Of a stretch of 15,741 nucleotides of DNA, positions 6,778 to 15,741 are shown in pieces. Position 1 is the first letter of the stretch. The number at the start of each line of letters is the position of its first letter. Made by a program: the position numbers and the translations under genes. The notes beneath the pieces are model-generated. The model ran no database searches. It was given only the letters and a program-made list of their open reading frames with translations, and had not been told where the DNA came from. Origin of the DNA: Candolleomyces eurysporus (taxonomy: Eukaryota; Basidiomycota; Agaricomycetes; Agaricales; Psathyrellaceae); the NCBI GenBank assembly GCA_027579435.1, contig JANBPK010000734.1, positions 74,269 to 90,009 on the forward strand. Direction: 5' to 3'.

Positions 6778-9700
6778 ATGGCTGTGGGATCGAAAAGAAG
6801 AAGGCGTGCATCGCCCTCTGCCCATGATACGGCGTCAGGCGAGCAGCTTTTGAAGAGGTTCACAATGCGAAACAACGGCCCAACACGATGGTCTTGGGTT
6901 GGAACTGAAGCGACAAACCCCGACGAAATAACTCTCGATCATCAGCTTACTGCCTACGGTTTTACGCCAAAAAGTGGATTCGCTTCCTGCCAAAACAGGT
7001 TCTCTGCCAGCAGGGGCGAGGCGTCATCCAAATCAAACGAGGACGAGGACGTTATCATAATATCGGATGATGAAAGCAACGAAACTACCGTGGTGTGCTC
7101 AAAGAAGAACTGTAGAGGAAATCCTAGATGCTTGAACTATATAGGCCAAGAAGTTTGGGAGAACGAAGGTATGTCAGAGTGCTGTATGAATGACCGTGCC
7201 GTCTATTGACGCCTTGCCGCAGCCAAGGTGAAAGGCATCTTCAAGAAATTAAGGAATTCCGGCGACGATCCGCATCTTCGTTCCCGTGAACCAGATATTC
7301 CTGTTGGACTGAGAGTATGTTATTTGCACCTTTCTGGCTGCCAAAGACTCTGACGAATTTATTCCGAAGAATCTTGGTGCCACATGCTACGCCAACTCCT
7401 CGTTGCAGGCACGTCTACAATTTGTTGTCACGAGTTCATCCCCTAATGCCCGGTAATAATTGGTTTAGGTTTGGTTCCGTGACATTGCTTTTCGAAATGT
7501 TGTCTACCAATGTAGGCCNCCTGAAGGAGGCGAGGACCGTTTTAAGGTAAATTTTCCGCAAAGATCTCCGAAAGTCATGGCATTCATCATGTCCTTATAG
7601 GATTCTCCGATTTTCCAACTACAGGTTACCTTCGCCGCATTGCAGGAAAGTAAAGAAAGCGTGTTNAATCCATCAAACCTCGTGGAGAGTCTGCAATTGC
7701 GTACGTCGGAGCAGCAGGATGCACAAGAGTAGGTCCTGGTTTTTTTTAATAGTCTTGGCTATTTCATTGGTTAGGTTCTCGAAGCTCTTTATGTCGCATC
7801 TTGATGCCGAGTTCAAGAAGCAATCCGATCCCACAGTTAAAACGTTAATCGAATCACAGGTATGACGTCTTTTTCTGTGTAGCTTTGTGTAGTATCCTAA
7901 TCATCTTTCAGTTTCAAGGAAGTCAAGTGTACGGCACAAAATGCAATTCTTGTCATTATAAGTCGGAACGGTCGTCCGACTTTTTGGAGGTAGAAGTCAA
8001 TTTTGACGTGAGCATCCGTAGATATCGTGATGACCTCGCTTTCTAATTCTATCCCTTCTTACTTATCAGGGGCCGTCAAGACTAGAGGAACGCATCTCGG
8101 CGTCTCTGGAACCTGAGACTCTGTCCGGGGATAACAGGTACGCGAAGATGAGACTCATGTTATCGATTTTCCCAACTCGTCCTCGTCAGGTACCTCTGCC
8201 CACAATGCAATTGCCTCCAAGATGCAACGCGTTACACGGAGCTCCGCCAGCTNCCCCCCCGTGCTTCATTTCTCGCTGCTGCGTTTTGTCTACGATCTAC
8301 AGACAATGGAGCGAAAGAAGCAGAAGCATGCCATTACATTTCCCACTATTCTCGATATGAACCAGTTCCTCGGTGGACAGGTGAGTCTGGATGGACCTAC
8401 CAGTGTCAATGGGTCCCACCAGGTGGATGCCATATACGAACTACGTGGAATCCTTTTGCACAAAGGGAGCAGTGCCTATCATGGTCATTATGAGGCACAG
8501 GTCTATGACACCGAGTACGTTCTCATTAGTCAAAATGGACTGACTCGAGGCTGATGAAGTCCACGGGGTCAGATTGGCGTCGTGGTTTCAATTCAACGAT
8601 GAAGCGGTGTCAAACATCGCGTCCCTCACAGGAAAGCCGCGAGGGAAAGACAGCGGTGAAACGACTAAAGCAAATCGGTAAGTCAAACACGATTTCGATT
8701 ATTCTTTCGGAAACATGACACTCATGTTCCTGAAGTGCAAAATCTCGGCCGAAGAAAAAGAGGCGAATAGAGGATAGCGGTGATGAACTTCCAGAGTATG
8801 TCATGTGTTGGATGCCTTATTTTCATCCGGTCTAACAATTTCATACCCCGCGAAGTTCACAAACCAATGGAGAATTGAAGGATGATCCTCAGTATGTGTT
8901 CACGTTTTATTTCAACGCGTGATCTTACGTNTGGACAGATTAATTTCGTCAAAAGATGCNTATATGCTTGTTTACGCGAGACGAGGTCATGGCAACGGCT
9001 GTATTGCATGTGAACCTCCTACCCCTGCTCTTGAAGTNGTCAACAACCTCAACGCCAAGCANGAGAATACTTGCGCAGAGTACGAACAGAGGTGAGGTGG
9101 TTGTTTCCTCAAATGCGACCTCGATCGAGCACTGACAATAACCAGTAATGATGAGTTTAAAGCGATGTTCGACCAGAAGCTTCGGACTGTTCAGGAGATT
9201 TANAGGGAGTGGCAGACTCCCGACTTGAACGAGGTTGGCACCACCATTGGACTTCCTGTGGCCTCGGGGTTGACGACTTTTTTTTTTTTTTCAGAATTCA
9301 GTCGTCGTCCATGAAGAAGGTCTTCGCAATTGGTTGTCCGAGCGCTGGTATGCAGGTATAGCGTCGCGGCCACCTGACGGCAGCNCACCTGACGGCATNC
9401 CCTGTGAGGCTCCACTTCTGTCAATATCAAACGCAGAGATTCTCTGTGAACATAACAAACTGGACCCTGACAAGGCAGGAGAAATGAAGATACTACCCCA
9501 GGTACGCTCCAGGCCATGAGGATCTATAAAACCAGAACTGAATGTTCATACATAGACCGCTTACCAGGATGTCGTTACCANAGCTGCTTGTGAATTCGAC
9601 CCAGTACTCACCGTTCTCGATGTATGCCCTGAATGTGTCTCCGCTATCTTCAAAGGTGAGATCTTTGACCTGAAAAGCCTACTCCAGCTTGTCTAATTGT

Positions 9701-11502
9701 TTTAGAGCGTCTCTACGAATCCGAGCACTCTCAGTTTGTCAGAGAGTTCGAGAAGATNCAAGAAATGCAAGATGACGATGAATTGGGCTNTTGGATCTCT
9801 AAACAATGGCTCAAAGGTAATGGTCATGGTGCTTCTACAANNANGGGTNTNATCTGACTNTCNAGTTCTCCCNAGACTGGAAGTTGACCAAACCGAAAAT
9901 GCATACCTTCTCCGAGGAAGATCCTCCCCCTGATGCCCCGAATTTCTATGGCGACGCGGTATGCGAGCATGGCGCAGTCACCCCGAGCCCAACCTACCGG
10001 AAGAAGATATCGAAAGAGGCAAGTCAAATATCCGCCCATCGCATCGCTGTTTGCTGTTCGTAGTGGCTGAAGCATAACCGATAGGCCAAGGAACTCTTAA
10101 CTTCCTTATTCCCCTCCTGGCAACCACTGTCCACGGACTGCGAACCGTGCGCTGTTTGTGAGGCCCTTGCAAGCATGTCTAAAGAAGATAAACGAGAACT
10201 GCGCAGAAAAGCCGAAGAAGAAAAGGTATAGTACTTCTGTTACTCTTCTAGTCCACCGCACTGATCCCCGTCTCAGTCTAGGTTGAAATATATGAATAGC
10301 ATGACCTACGCGTTTTTCTCCGGATCTTCGCCATCTTGCGCTATCATTCCGAGCCAATTCTACAGGTGTTGGAAGAGATGGGTGGATAATCCGACTACGC
10401 AACCTCGGCCAGAAGCAATTGACAACTCACGCTTTCTGTGCACTCCACACTCGATGCTTCTCTATGACCCGAACTGTAATGAAGATATCGAATCAACAAT
10501 CACTATCATTCGTCGCGATGAGTGGGATGAACTAGTTTCTTTGTACGTCCGTCTCCATATCCATTCCCACAGGATTTCCTGCTAATTAGTATTCTCCCAT
10601 GCAGCTATACCGCCGGCCCTTTAATCGCCTTGGAGAAGAACTCCCAGGACCAATATGAGCCTGAGATCCCTATTTGCATTGAATGCCGGACGAAGAGGTA
10701 AAAAAGCGCGCTTCTATCACCCCGAGTATGCGATCTCACACCGTTAATGACTGTGGTGCTGGTGGCGTTCAGGAAAAAAGATTGGACTGTCACCGACATC
10801 TTCGTCCAACTCGGGCCTTCCAAGAAGGAGAAGGAGAAGGAAAGCGCTGGTGGTGCCAGTGGTGGTGCTGCTACCAAACCTTCGTCGATAGCCAACGGAT
10901 CCTCGGCAACCCGGCAGTCGAAGCGGCTTCGCAAAAAGCAAGGAGATAGACGAAGAGTCACCGTGAACAAGACCACGACCGTTAGGGATCTCAAGATCAC
11001 GGTGAGATGTCATCTTTCGTTCAAATCTGGTGATATATGAAGCTGCCGTTCTAACCAGAAAAAACCCATCTTTTTTTTTTTCAAATGTGTACCTTCTTAC
11101 ATACAGATATCCAAACTGTTTGATATACCGACCATTTGTCAGAAACTGACCCTTCATGGGACGGAGCTCCTTGACAATGAGGCGACCGCCGAATCTCTGG
11201 ACATTCTTGCCGATGACGTTGTGGAATTGCAACAGATAACAGAGGAGATTGACATTGATTCCGACGCGGAGTCACGCAGCCGGTCTAAACCCAGGGAGGA
11301 GGGCCAGGGTTTCAACGGGACGGTGCTTGGAGGAGGAGGGGGAGGCATGCTGACAGACTACTCGCTACCCAGTTCTCGTGCCGTTACACCTGCTGACGTC
11401 GTCATGTCAGAGCCAGGGGAGGGGAAACCATGCAAAATGTGTACGTATTCCAACAAACCCGATGTGTCCGCCTGTGAGATATGTGATACAATTTTCGAAT
11501 AA
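6778..11502 (+). CDS. USP48: USP48-type ubiquitin carboxyl-terminal hydrolase
   Basis: Twenty-three exons: 6778-7168, 7223-7314, 7370-7408, 7469-7546, 7601-7728, 7775-7859, 7912-8007, 8070-8137, 8190-8514, 8573-8677, 8736-8795, 8856-8891, 8939-9091, 9146-9233, 9295-9501, 9556-9655, 9706-9816, 9876-10018, 10085-10225, 10277-10542, 10605-10697, 10773-11001, 11107-11502. Ignoring one superfluous N at 8253, this gives 1142 aa. The USP core covers about 158-515: Cys box N-L-G-A-T-C (C167), Q-Q-D-A-Q-E-F, two zinc CxxC pairs (C282/C285, C329/C332), H-G-H-Y (H425) and F-N-D (D443). The upstream C-R-G-N-P-R-C motif, three DUSP-like domains (about 582-660, 710-790, 825-925) and a ubiquitin-like domain (about 992-1055) are the USP48 layout. 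Extras: V-I-I-I-S-D-D-E (92-99), a basic nuclear-type signal (471-479) and a C-terminal four-cysteine finger. It should remove ubiquitin from proteins, probably in the nucleus. Substrates cannot be inferred. Confidence 0.92.
7370..7408 (+). other. 39-nt exon encoding the catalytic Cys box, followed by a GC donor
   Basis: This exon is 13 codons (N-L-G-A-T-C-Y-A-N-S-S-L-Q) with phase 0 at both ends. The intron after it begins GCACGT, not GT. Skipping the exon would keep the frame and delete the nucleophile C167. The acceptor at 7468 is confirmed because the next exon opens with the family residues V-W-F. Confidence 0.8.
7409..7468 (+). other. GC-AG intron (USP48-like gene, intron 3)
   Basis: The exon ends CAG and the intron starts GCACGT and ends GGTTTAG, 60 nt. 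No GT donor nearby keeps the L-Q-V-W-F join. GC-AG introns are a known minority class processed by the major spliceosome. Base miscalling at the second position is the alternative. Confidence 0.7.
8253..8260 (+). other. Superfluous N beside a run of seven C
   Basis: With the N counted, the frame breaks inside exon 9. With it dropped, the sequence reads R-Q-L-P-P-V-L-H-F-S-L-L-R-F, which is expected of a USP core, and the whole gene closes in frame. This is a homopolymer-type draft error rather than a mutation. Confidence 0.85.
9371..9397 (+). repeat. 15-bp-period tandem duplication in exon 15
   Basis: The 12-mer CACCTGACGGCA occurs at 9371-9382 and again at 9386-9397, a period of 15 bases. 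It duplicates a five-residue P-D-G-containing unit in frame within the first DUSP-like region, probably a surface loop. Confidence 0.6.
10019..10084 (+). other. GC-AG intron (USP48-like gene, intron 18)
   Basis: The junction GAG|GCAAGT is the classic strong GC donor context and the 66-nt intron ends CCGATAG. Joining here gives K-E-A-K-E-L-L-T-S-L-F. A GT donor five bases further on throws the next exon out of frame. This is the second GC donor in the same gene. Confidence 0.75.
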
Positions 11503-11802
11503 GATACTAGGTTGTTACAAATGACGATAGAGAAAACATGTTAATGGTAGTGATAGTAGTAGTAGGAGGGNAAAAAAAAACTNATGAACGAAGCAAAGCA
11601 CGAGGAGATACAACGACAACCACATCCCTGTCTAAACCATGACAATTCCAGCACACCAAAGAAACCTGGTAAACCAAAATATACTAGTCCCGCATGGCGT
11701 AGATAGCACACAACAATAATACACTACAAAAACCGGTGAGTTGAAAAAAGAAAAGATGATGAAACCGACCAGGGAGAAAAATAGGTTGAGTGTCCATAAA
11801 TG
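11503..11802. other. Convergent 3' gap, no gene seen
   Basis: This 300-nt AT-leaning stretch lies between two stop codons. It contains a short TAG/TAGTAG-rich stretch (about 11546-11566) and an A-run beginning at 11573. These could belong to the 3' untranslated regions of the genes on either side. No supportable ORF or RNA gene is present. Confidence 0.5.
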
Positions 11803-14800
11803 TCACATCATTTCAGGGAGGGTAGATAGATTCGAGGCGAAATTCATGGAAGGTATTGTCCTCGTCGAAGGAATGCCAGGCGGCGAAACGGACTCGACCC
11901 CGGGAGCCTTGGCCTTTAGGATCGAAGCAGCCGCCACGATAATGTCAACCTCGGTCGACCCAGTGCCGTTGTTTTTCACTGCTGCTGCGATGGCGTCATG
12001 AGTCGCGTCTGTCAACTCACCTACCGACACCCGCTGTACGGCGGTGCTCTTATTAGGAACAACCGGCGCACGCCCAATGGAAACGTTTCGGTCGGCGATG
12101 ACATTCGCAGCCGCTTGGATGACAACCTGCTGTGCAGCGATCGCGAGCCGCTTCGACTCCATACCGCTCTGACCCGACATCTCCTTGTCAAACGCTTCCA
12201 CCGTCTGGTCAAGGACGTGTTTTTGTTTCACGATCTCTTGAAGGGATTCCGTTTTAGGCACCATCGACATGGACGGTGCCAATTGAATTTCAGCTTCTTC
12301 AGTCACTCGCTGAGCAACGTTCTGCAGTACGCGAATGACACGAGTTGAAGCATTTTCGTTAGGAATGGGAACTGGAACAGCAGGCNCGCGAGGTTTGGCC
12401 CTAGTGACACACTCAAATGAGTAACGTGGGAGTGGCAGATGAANAAAAGTTCATATATACCTCGCTGGGGCCTGACACAANGCCGAGTCGCTCGTACTTC
12501 TCCGAGGAGCCTCGCTGGCAGAGGATGGCCGCCGAGAACGTGGATACTGTCCCGTCTCTGTCGAGCCAACAGGGGCAATAGCAATGGCGAANGTCCGCGT
12601 TAGCTGACCCTCCACGCCATCATGGACGTACTAAAATGAAAGTCAGCGCGCATTCATTCNATCAACNTATTAAAATAGACATACCTTTGCAATCACTGTG
12701 ATATGGCATGACTCTGCCCCGGGTGGTGGTATACCCGACAGTGTATCATCTTTCCAAACCAACCAGGACGGCAAATTGGGCGAGCTATACTGAACTGGCA
12801 CGTTCTGGAACGATGCCTGTGGGTCCCATACCCGAGGTGTCCAACTCCATTTCAACCCAACATAACCAACCGCNGGAGGCGTTCCAGCAAGTTTACGATG
12901 GAATGGCCGGAACTCCCATTTGTTATCGCCCAACTTGCGTGCTTCCACATTCCAGATGTGATTCCCTTTTGACTTGGCCTTCTTCCCGTCTTCGTTGAAC
13001 CGGAGAATGTGAGGCTGATGCCACAGATAGTTCCGGACCTAGGCAATGAGGTCAGTTTCTCAAAGACGTCAACGAGCCTACGGATGAAATCACACCTTTT
13101 TCATCGGGATCTTATCTTCGGTGTAGCCTTGTCGCGCCAACTACATTGCCGTTCCCATGAGATCATACTCTCGTGTACAGGGCCTGAAANCGCTTACCTC
13201 TTCCAGGAACGCAGTCGTAAACGCCTGAATGCGGAACTTGAAGGGTCTGAAATCTGGNGACTCGTCCAGCCTCTGCATCTTCTTTGCCATGAGAGTCTGG
13301 TGAATGTGGTCGCCCTTGCTGTCCTTGGCCTCGACTTTNCAGTAAAAGAGATGTTAACACAGGTAAAAAAAAAATCAAAGCAAACATTACGCACGATTGC
13401 TGCATATCTTGTTCAAGTATTCAAAGAATATGCGATCCACCTCGGCCCGATATTCTGCTGGAATGTCTGANGCAGCAGAAGGTGACGAGGACGAAGATCC
13501 TTCCGTGGATGGCTGTAAAATACGTATGGAAAACTCATGCATCAGATGTTGTCCGTAACCATCGGCAAGATAGACGTGATGCGTACCAAATGAGTCGTGC
13601 TCTTGCTAGCAGGGTTTACNTCATCATCAGAGTCCGAGCTGGAGTCGTCATCGTCATCATCGCTCGGGCTATTTCTTGTCGTGCCCGGGTCTTCGGAAGT
13701 GTTGGTTGGCGATGAAGAGTTGTCGCCAAAATACCAATTCCCGACCATTGATGAGCGGCCACTTCGCGCTCCTGGGCCACCTAGCGGGGATATTGGCACC
13801 TCTGCGACTTTCTCAGGGAAGGAGAAGTAGTTGGTAGAGTCAAANGGAAGACTGCTCAAGGATCCTGAACGAGCGGTCCGAACGTGCGGTGGAGGAAGTA
13901 CGCTGACAGGTGTGTTCGGTCCAGATGCAATGGCGGGGTTTACAAGTCCCGGTGGCATCTGCATGGTCGGTGTGGGCTATTTGAAATGTTAATAATCTGA
14001 AAGAACAATGGGTCAAGGGTGAGGGTTCACNTACCGGCATACCCTGGATAGGACTGATGATCGCACCGGCGGACAGAGAATGGTGATGCCGACTCTGTAC
14101 CATAGTAGGTTCACTCCAGGAGGCTCGCCCACTGGGAAAGCCTGGTGGGCCCGTAAGGGACATGGCTGGTACTGTTGACGGCAAGCCGCTGGTCATCGGT
14201 GCTCCTGCCGGAGCCGAAGGAACTGGGGGGCAAGGGTGAAAAATGGTGGTAGGTCTCATGGCGTATTGGGCTACAGCGGCAGCAAAGTTAGTTGGCGAAG
14301 GAGGCCGCGATACAGGTCTCGATTGNGATATCGCATGAGATGATGGAATAGCTGCAGTCGCCGGGAATACAGCTGAAGAATCCAGAGGCAATGCTTCTGC
14401 CATAATTGGCAGCGAAAATTCTTGAGGTTCCCTCTTCATAGCTTTAACTGAGCGATACTCGTCCAGGTCGCTTGGGCCTCCTCGCTTGAGCGAGTGGTCA
14501 AGAATTTGGTAATGAGCGGACATCTCTGATGGGACAATGTGAGGAGGTACTGTAGATGCAATAGGGATTATTGGGACTGATGGGACCGTGGAAGGTGGGG
14601 GTGTCGGAGAGTGAGGTGGTGGAGAAGATTCGCTTGTAATGGAAAGCTGAGCAGCCATTCGCGACAAATTGGCTATCCTGCTTTTGATTTCATCAGGAAG
14701 CTCCTCGGTGCTGCCTTCCAGGCGATGGACCGCTTGGCTCGCGGCCATGAAATCATTGGCCAGACTAGATTAATGGGGTGTTCAGTAACAAAAGGGCACA

Positions 14801-15614
14801 AAGGAGGACGGCTCATTTACGCGTTCAACAGGTTGGCAACCTCCTTCTTTTGTTTTGCGATTGGGACTTCATCCTTGATCAAGATGTTCTCGGCTTCTGC
14901 CGGGGGTAGGGCCATGGCGGGCTGAGAAGCTGCGGTGGTTGCTGTTGGCGATTGGGAAGCCGAGCTTGAGTAGGGTGCAGGGGATTGCGAGCTTGCATTT
15001 GATATTGGNACAGGGGAGACGGAGTTGGAGGCTCTTGGGGGGCTGGTGAATGGGGCGGTGGGGATAAGTGCTGCTTCGAGGGATGATGGAACGACGCTAA
15101 ACGGAGGGGAAGGTGCCTGAATGGAGGCCGGAGATAGCTCGAGCGATAGCCCGGAGACGGGCAGAGGCTGGCTGGCGGCCAATACCGGAAGCGTCGGCGA
15201 GGGAGTTGAGAGGGTCGTCGGAGTTATTTCCAACGACATGGGGGTGTCGGTCGGGGGCGCGAGGGCAAAGGAAGGAGCAGCAGAAGCGATATCGGGAGGA
15301 TATATGAGTGCATCCAAGGNCACCGACGACTCGACAGCCTCCATTGGGGAGCTCTCCATGGGGANATTCATATACGCCAGCGNGGGGTCCTCTGGCAGCA
15401 GCTGCATGGGGCTCACAAGATCGTCGGGCTGCTCAGCTTTGACCATGAAGAGGGCGTCGGACTGCAGCAGAGGTGGGAAGATAGCGGAAGACTGGGCGAC
15501 AAGCGGGGGAGGGAACGGCGACAGCACGTCGGTCAACATAAGGGTAGCATCCATCGGCGAGACCGCGACATCCTGCATGTCCTGCTCATATGCAGCCGAG
15601 GCATCTGCGGCCAT
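11803..15614 (-). CDS. Large low-complexity protein with a conserved-looking core, function unknown
   Basis: Nine exons: 15614-14821, 14764-14035, 13976-13620, 13512-13395, 13334-13198, 13140-13096, 13038-12685, 12630-12461, 12400-11803. Phases close for 1100 aa. I do not recognise the family by name. Residues 1-620 are Ser/Pro/Ala-rich and mostly disordered, with a short helix near 260-300 (L-A-N-D-F-M-A-A-S-Q-A-V-H-R-L) and an acidic-serine cluster at about 612-627. The core (about 640-870) is structured: L-M-A-K-K-M-Q-R-L, R-P-F-K-F-R-I-Q-A-F, R-F-N-E-D-G-K-K-A-K-S-K-G-N-H-I-W-N, Y-V-G-L-K-W-S-W-T-P-R-V-W-D-P-Q. It then has an Ig/cadherin-like piece at 814-868 (L-P-S-W-L followed by L-S-G-I-P-P-P-G). 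The C-terminus is helical and Ala/Gln-rich. No signal peptide or membrane segment is seen, so a nuclear or cytoplasmic regulator is likely but unproven. The ATG at 15614 has a strong CCCATGG context; the GTG upstream (15638) is not needed. The acceptor of intron 3 (13619-13513, 107 nt) is the least certain junction. Confidence 0.8.
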
Positions 15615-15741
15615 GGGGGAGGAAGAGTTTTCGAACACTGAGGCGTGGCCCCTTGAATAAATAGCAAGAGGGGCTGCTGATCAGACTGATCGATGCTTTT
15701 CCGCAGACGGATGGGGCAGAGCTGGGGGTGCAGGGCGGACG
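15615..15741 (-). promoter_or_regulatory. Probable promoter and leader of the unidentified gene
   Basis: On the minus strand a TATTTATT sequence (15656-15663) lies about 42-49 nt before the ATG at 15614, a possible TATA-like element. Upstream, in the same frame as the CDS, there is a stop near 15683 and no ATG in between, which supports the chosen start unless an upstream exon lies beyond the window. Confidence 0.35.

Noticed and set aside
9278..9294. Run of T followed by CAG
   Set aside because: It is the pyrimidine tract and acceptor of USP48-like intron 14, not a terminator or a mobile-element tail.
11059..11106. Alternative acceptor CTAACCAG at 11058 extending USP48-like exon 23 by 16 codons
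   Set aside because: It stays open in frame but would insert a Phe-rich poly-T-encoded stretch into the ubiquitin-like domain; the CATACAG acceptor at 11106 preserves the fold.
10744..11232. Minus-strand ORF of 162 codons opposite the deubiquitinase 3' exons
   Set aside because: The plus strand encodes a ubiquitin-like domain with matching splice sites; the antisense product has no recognisable features.
15615..15638. GTG start for the unidentified gene
   Set aside because: Fungal nuclear genes rarely start at GTG, and an ATG with strong context follows eight codons later.
15121..15660. Plus-strand ORF of 179 codons rich in Gly/Ser
   Set aside because: It mirrors the Ser/Pro/Ala-rich exon 1 of the minus-strand gene and has no supporting splice or start context.
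1..15741. CRISPR array, tRNA or rRNA, transposon, prokaryotic operon, biosynthetic or defence cluster
   Set aside because: No regularly spaced repeats, cloverleaf, terminal repeats or transposase-like sequence were seen; all convincing genes are ordinary spliced fungal genes.

Overview
The window is a dense, intron-rich stretch of a filamentous fungal nuclear genome, most likely a basidiomycete (Agaricomycotina-like). Genes are packed with gaps of roughly 0.2-0.3 kb. Four of the five complete genes have core-eukaryote products, and nearly all introns are 46-67 nt with GT/AG ends. No species is assigned. The sequence carries many isolated N calls. Two of them sit where a coding frame breaks, so those breaks are more likely draft errors than lesions.

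Layout: (1) 2-88 (+), possible C-terminal scrap of an unidentified gene. (2) 408-1828 (-), SAM37/metaxin-type subunit of the mitochondrial outer-membrane sorting and assembly (SAM) machinery, 5 exons, about 396 aa. (3) 1829-2143, divergent promoter with two CACGTG boxes. (4) 2144-3924 (+), TAF7, subunit of transcription factor TFIID, 6 exons, about 489 aa. (5) 3925-4102, short convergent 3' gap. (6) 4103-6522 (-), GAA1, GPI-transamidase subunit of the ER, 11 exons, about 642 aa after allowing for one missing base. (7) 6523-6777, second divergent promoter with a 14-bp palindrome. (8) 6778-11502 (+), USP48-type deubiquitinase, 23 exons, about 1142 aa: N-terminal SUMO-interaction-like motif, USP catalytic core, three DUSP-like domains, ubiquitin-like domain and a C-terminal RanBP2/NZF-type zinc finger. 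(9) 11503-11802, convergent 3' gap. (10) 11803-15614 (-), a 9-exon gene for an about 1100-aa low-complexity protein with one well-structured core that I cannot assign to a function.

The exon models were built by hand. Intron phases close in every gene, apart from the one-base discrepancy in GAA1 and the one superfluous N in the USP48-like gene. The genes are functionally unrelated (mitochondrial import, transcription, GPI anchoring, ubiquitin removal). They share an alternating divergent/convergent arrangement rather than a pathway. I see no mobile element, CRISPR array, tRNA, rRNA, biosynthetic cluster or new multi-gene system. The most interesting leads are the in-frame 39-nt exon carrying the catalytic cysteine of the deubiquitinase next to a GC donor, the unusual C-terminal finger of that protein, and the unidentified 1100-aa protein with an Ig/cadherin-like segment.
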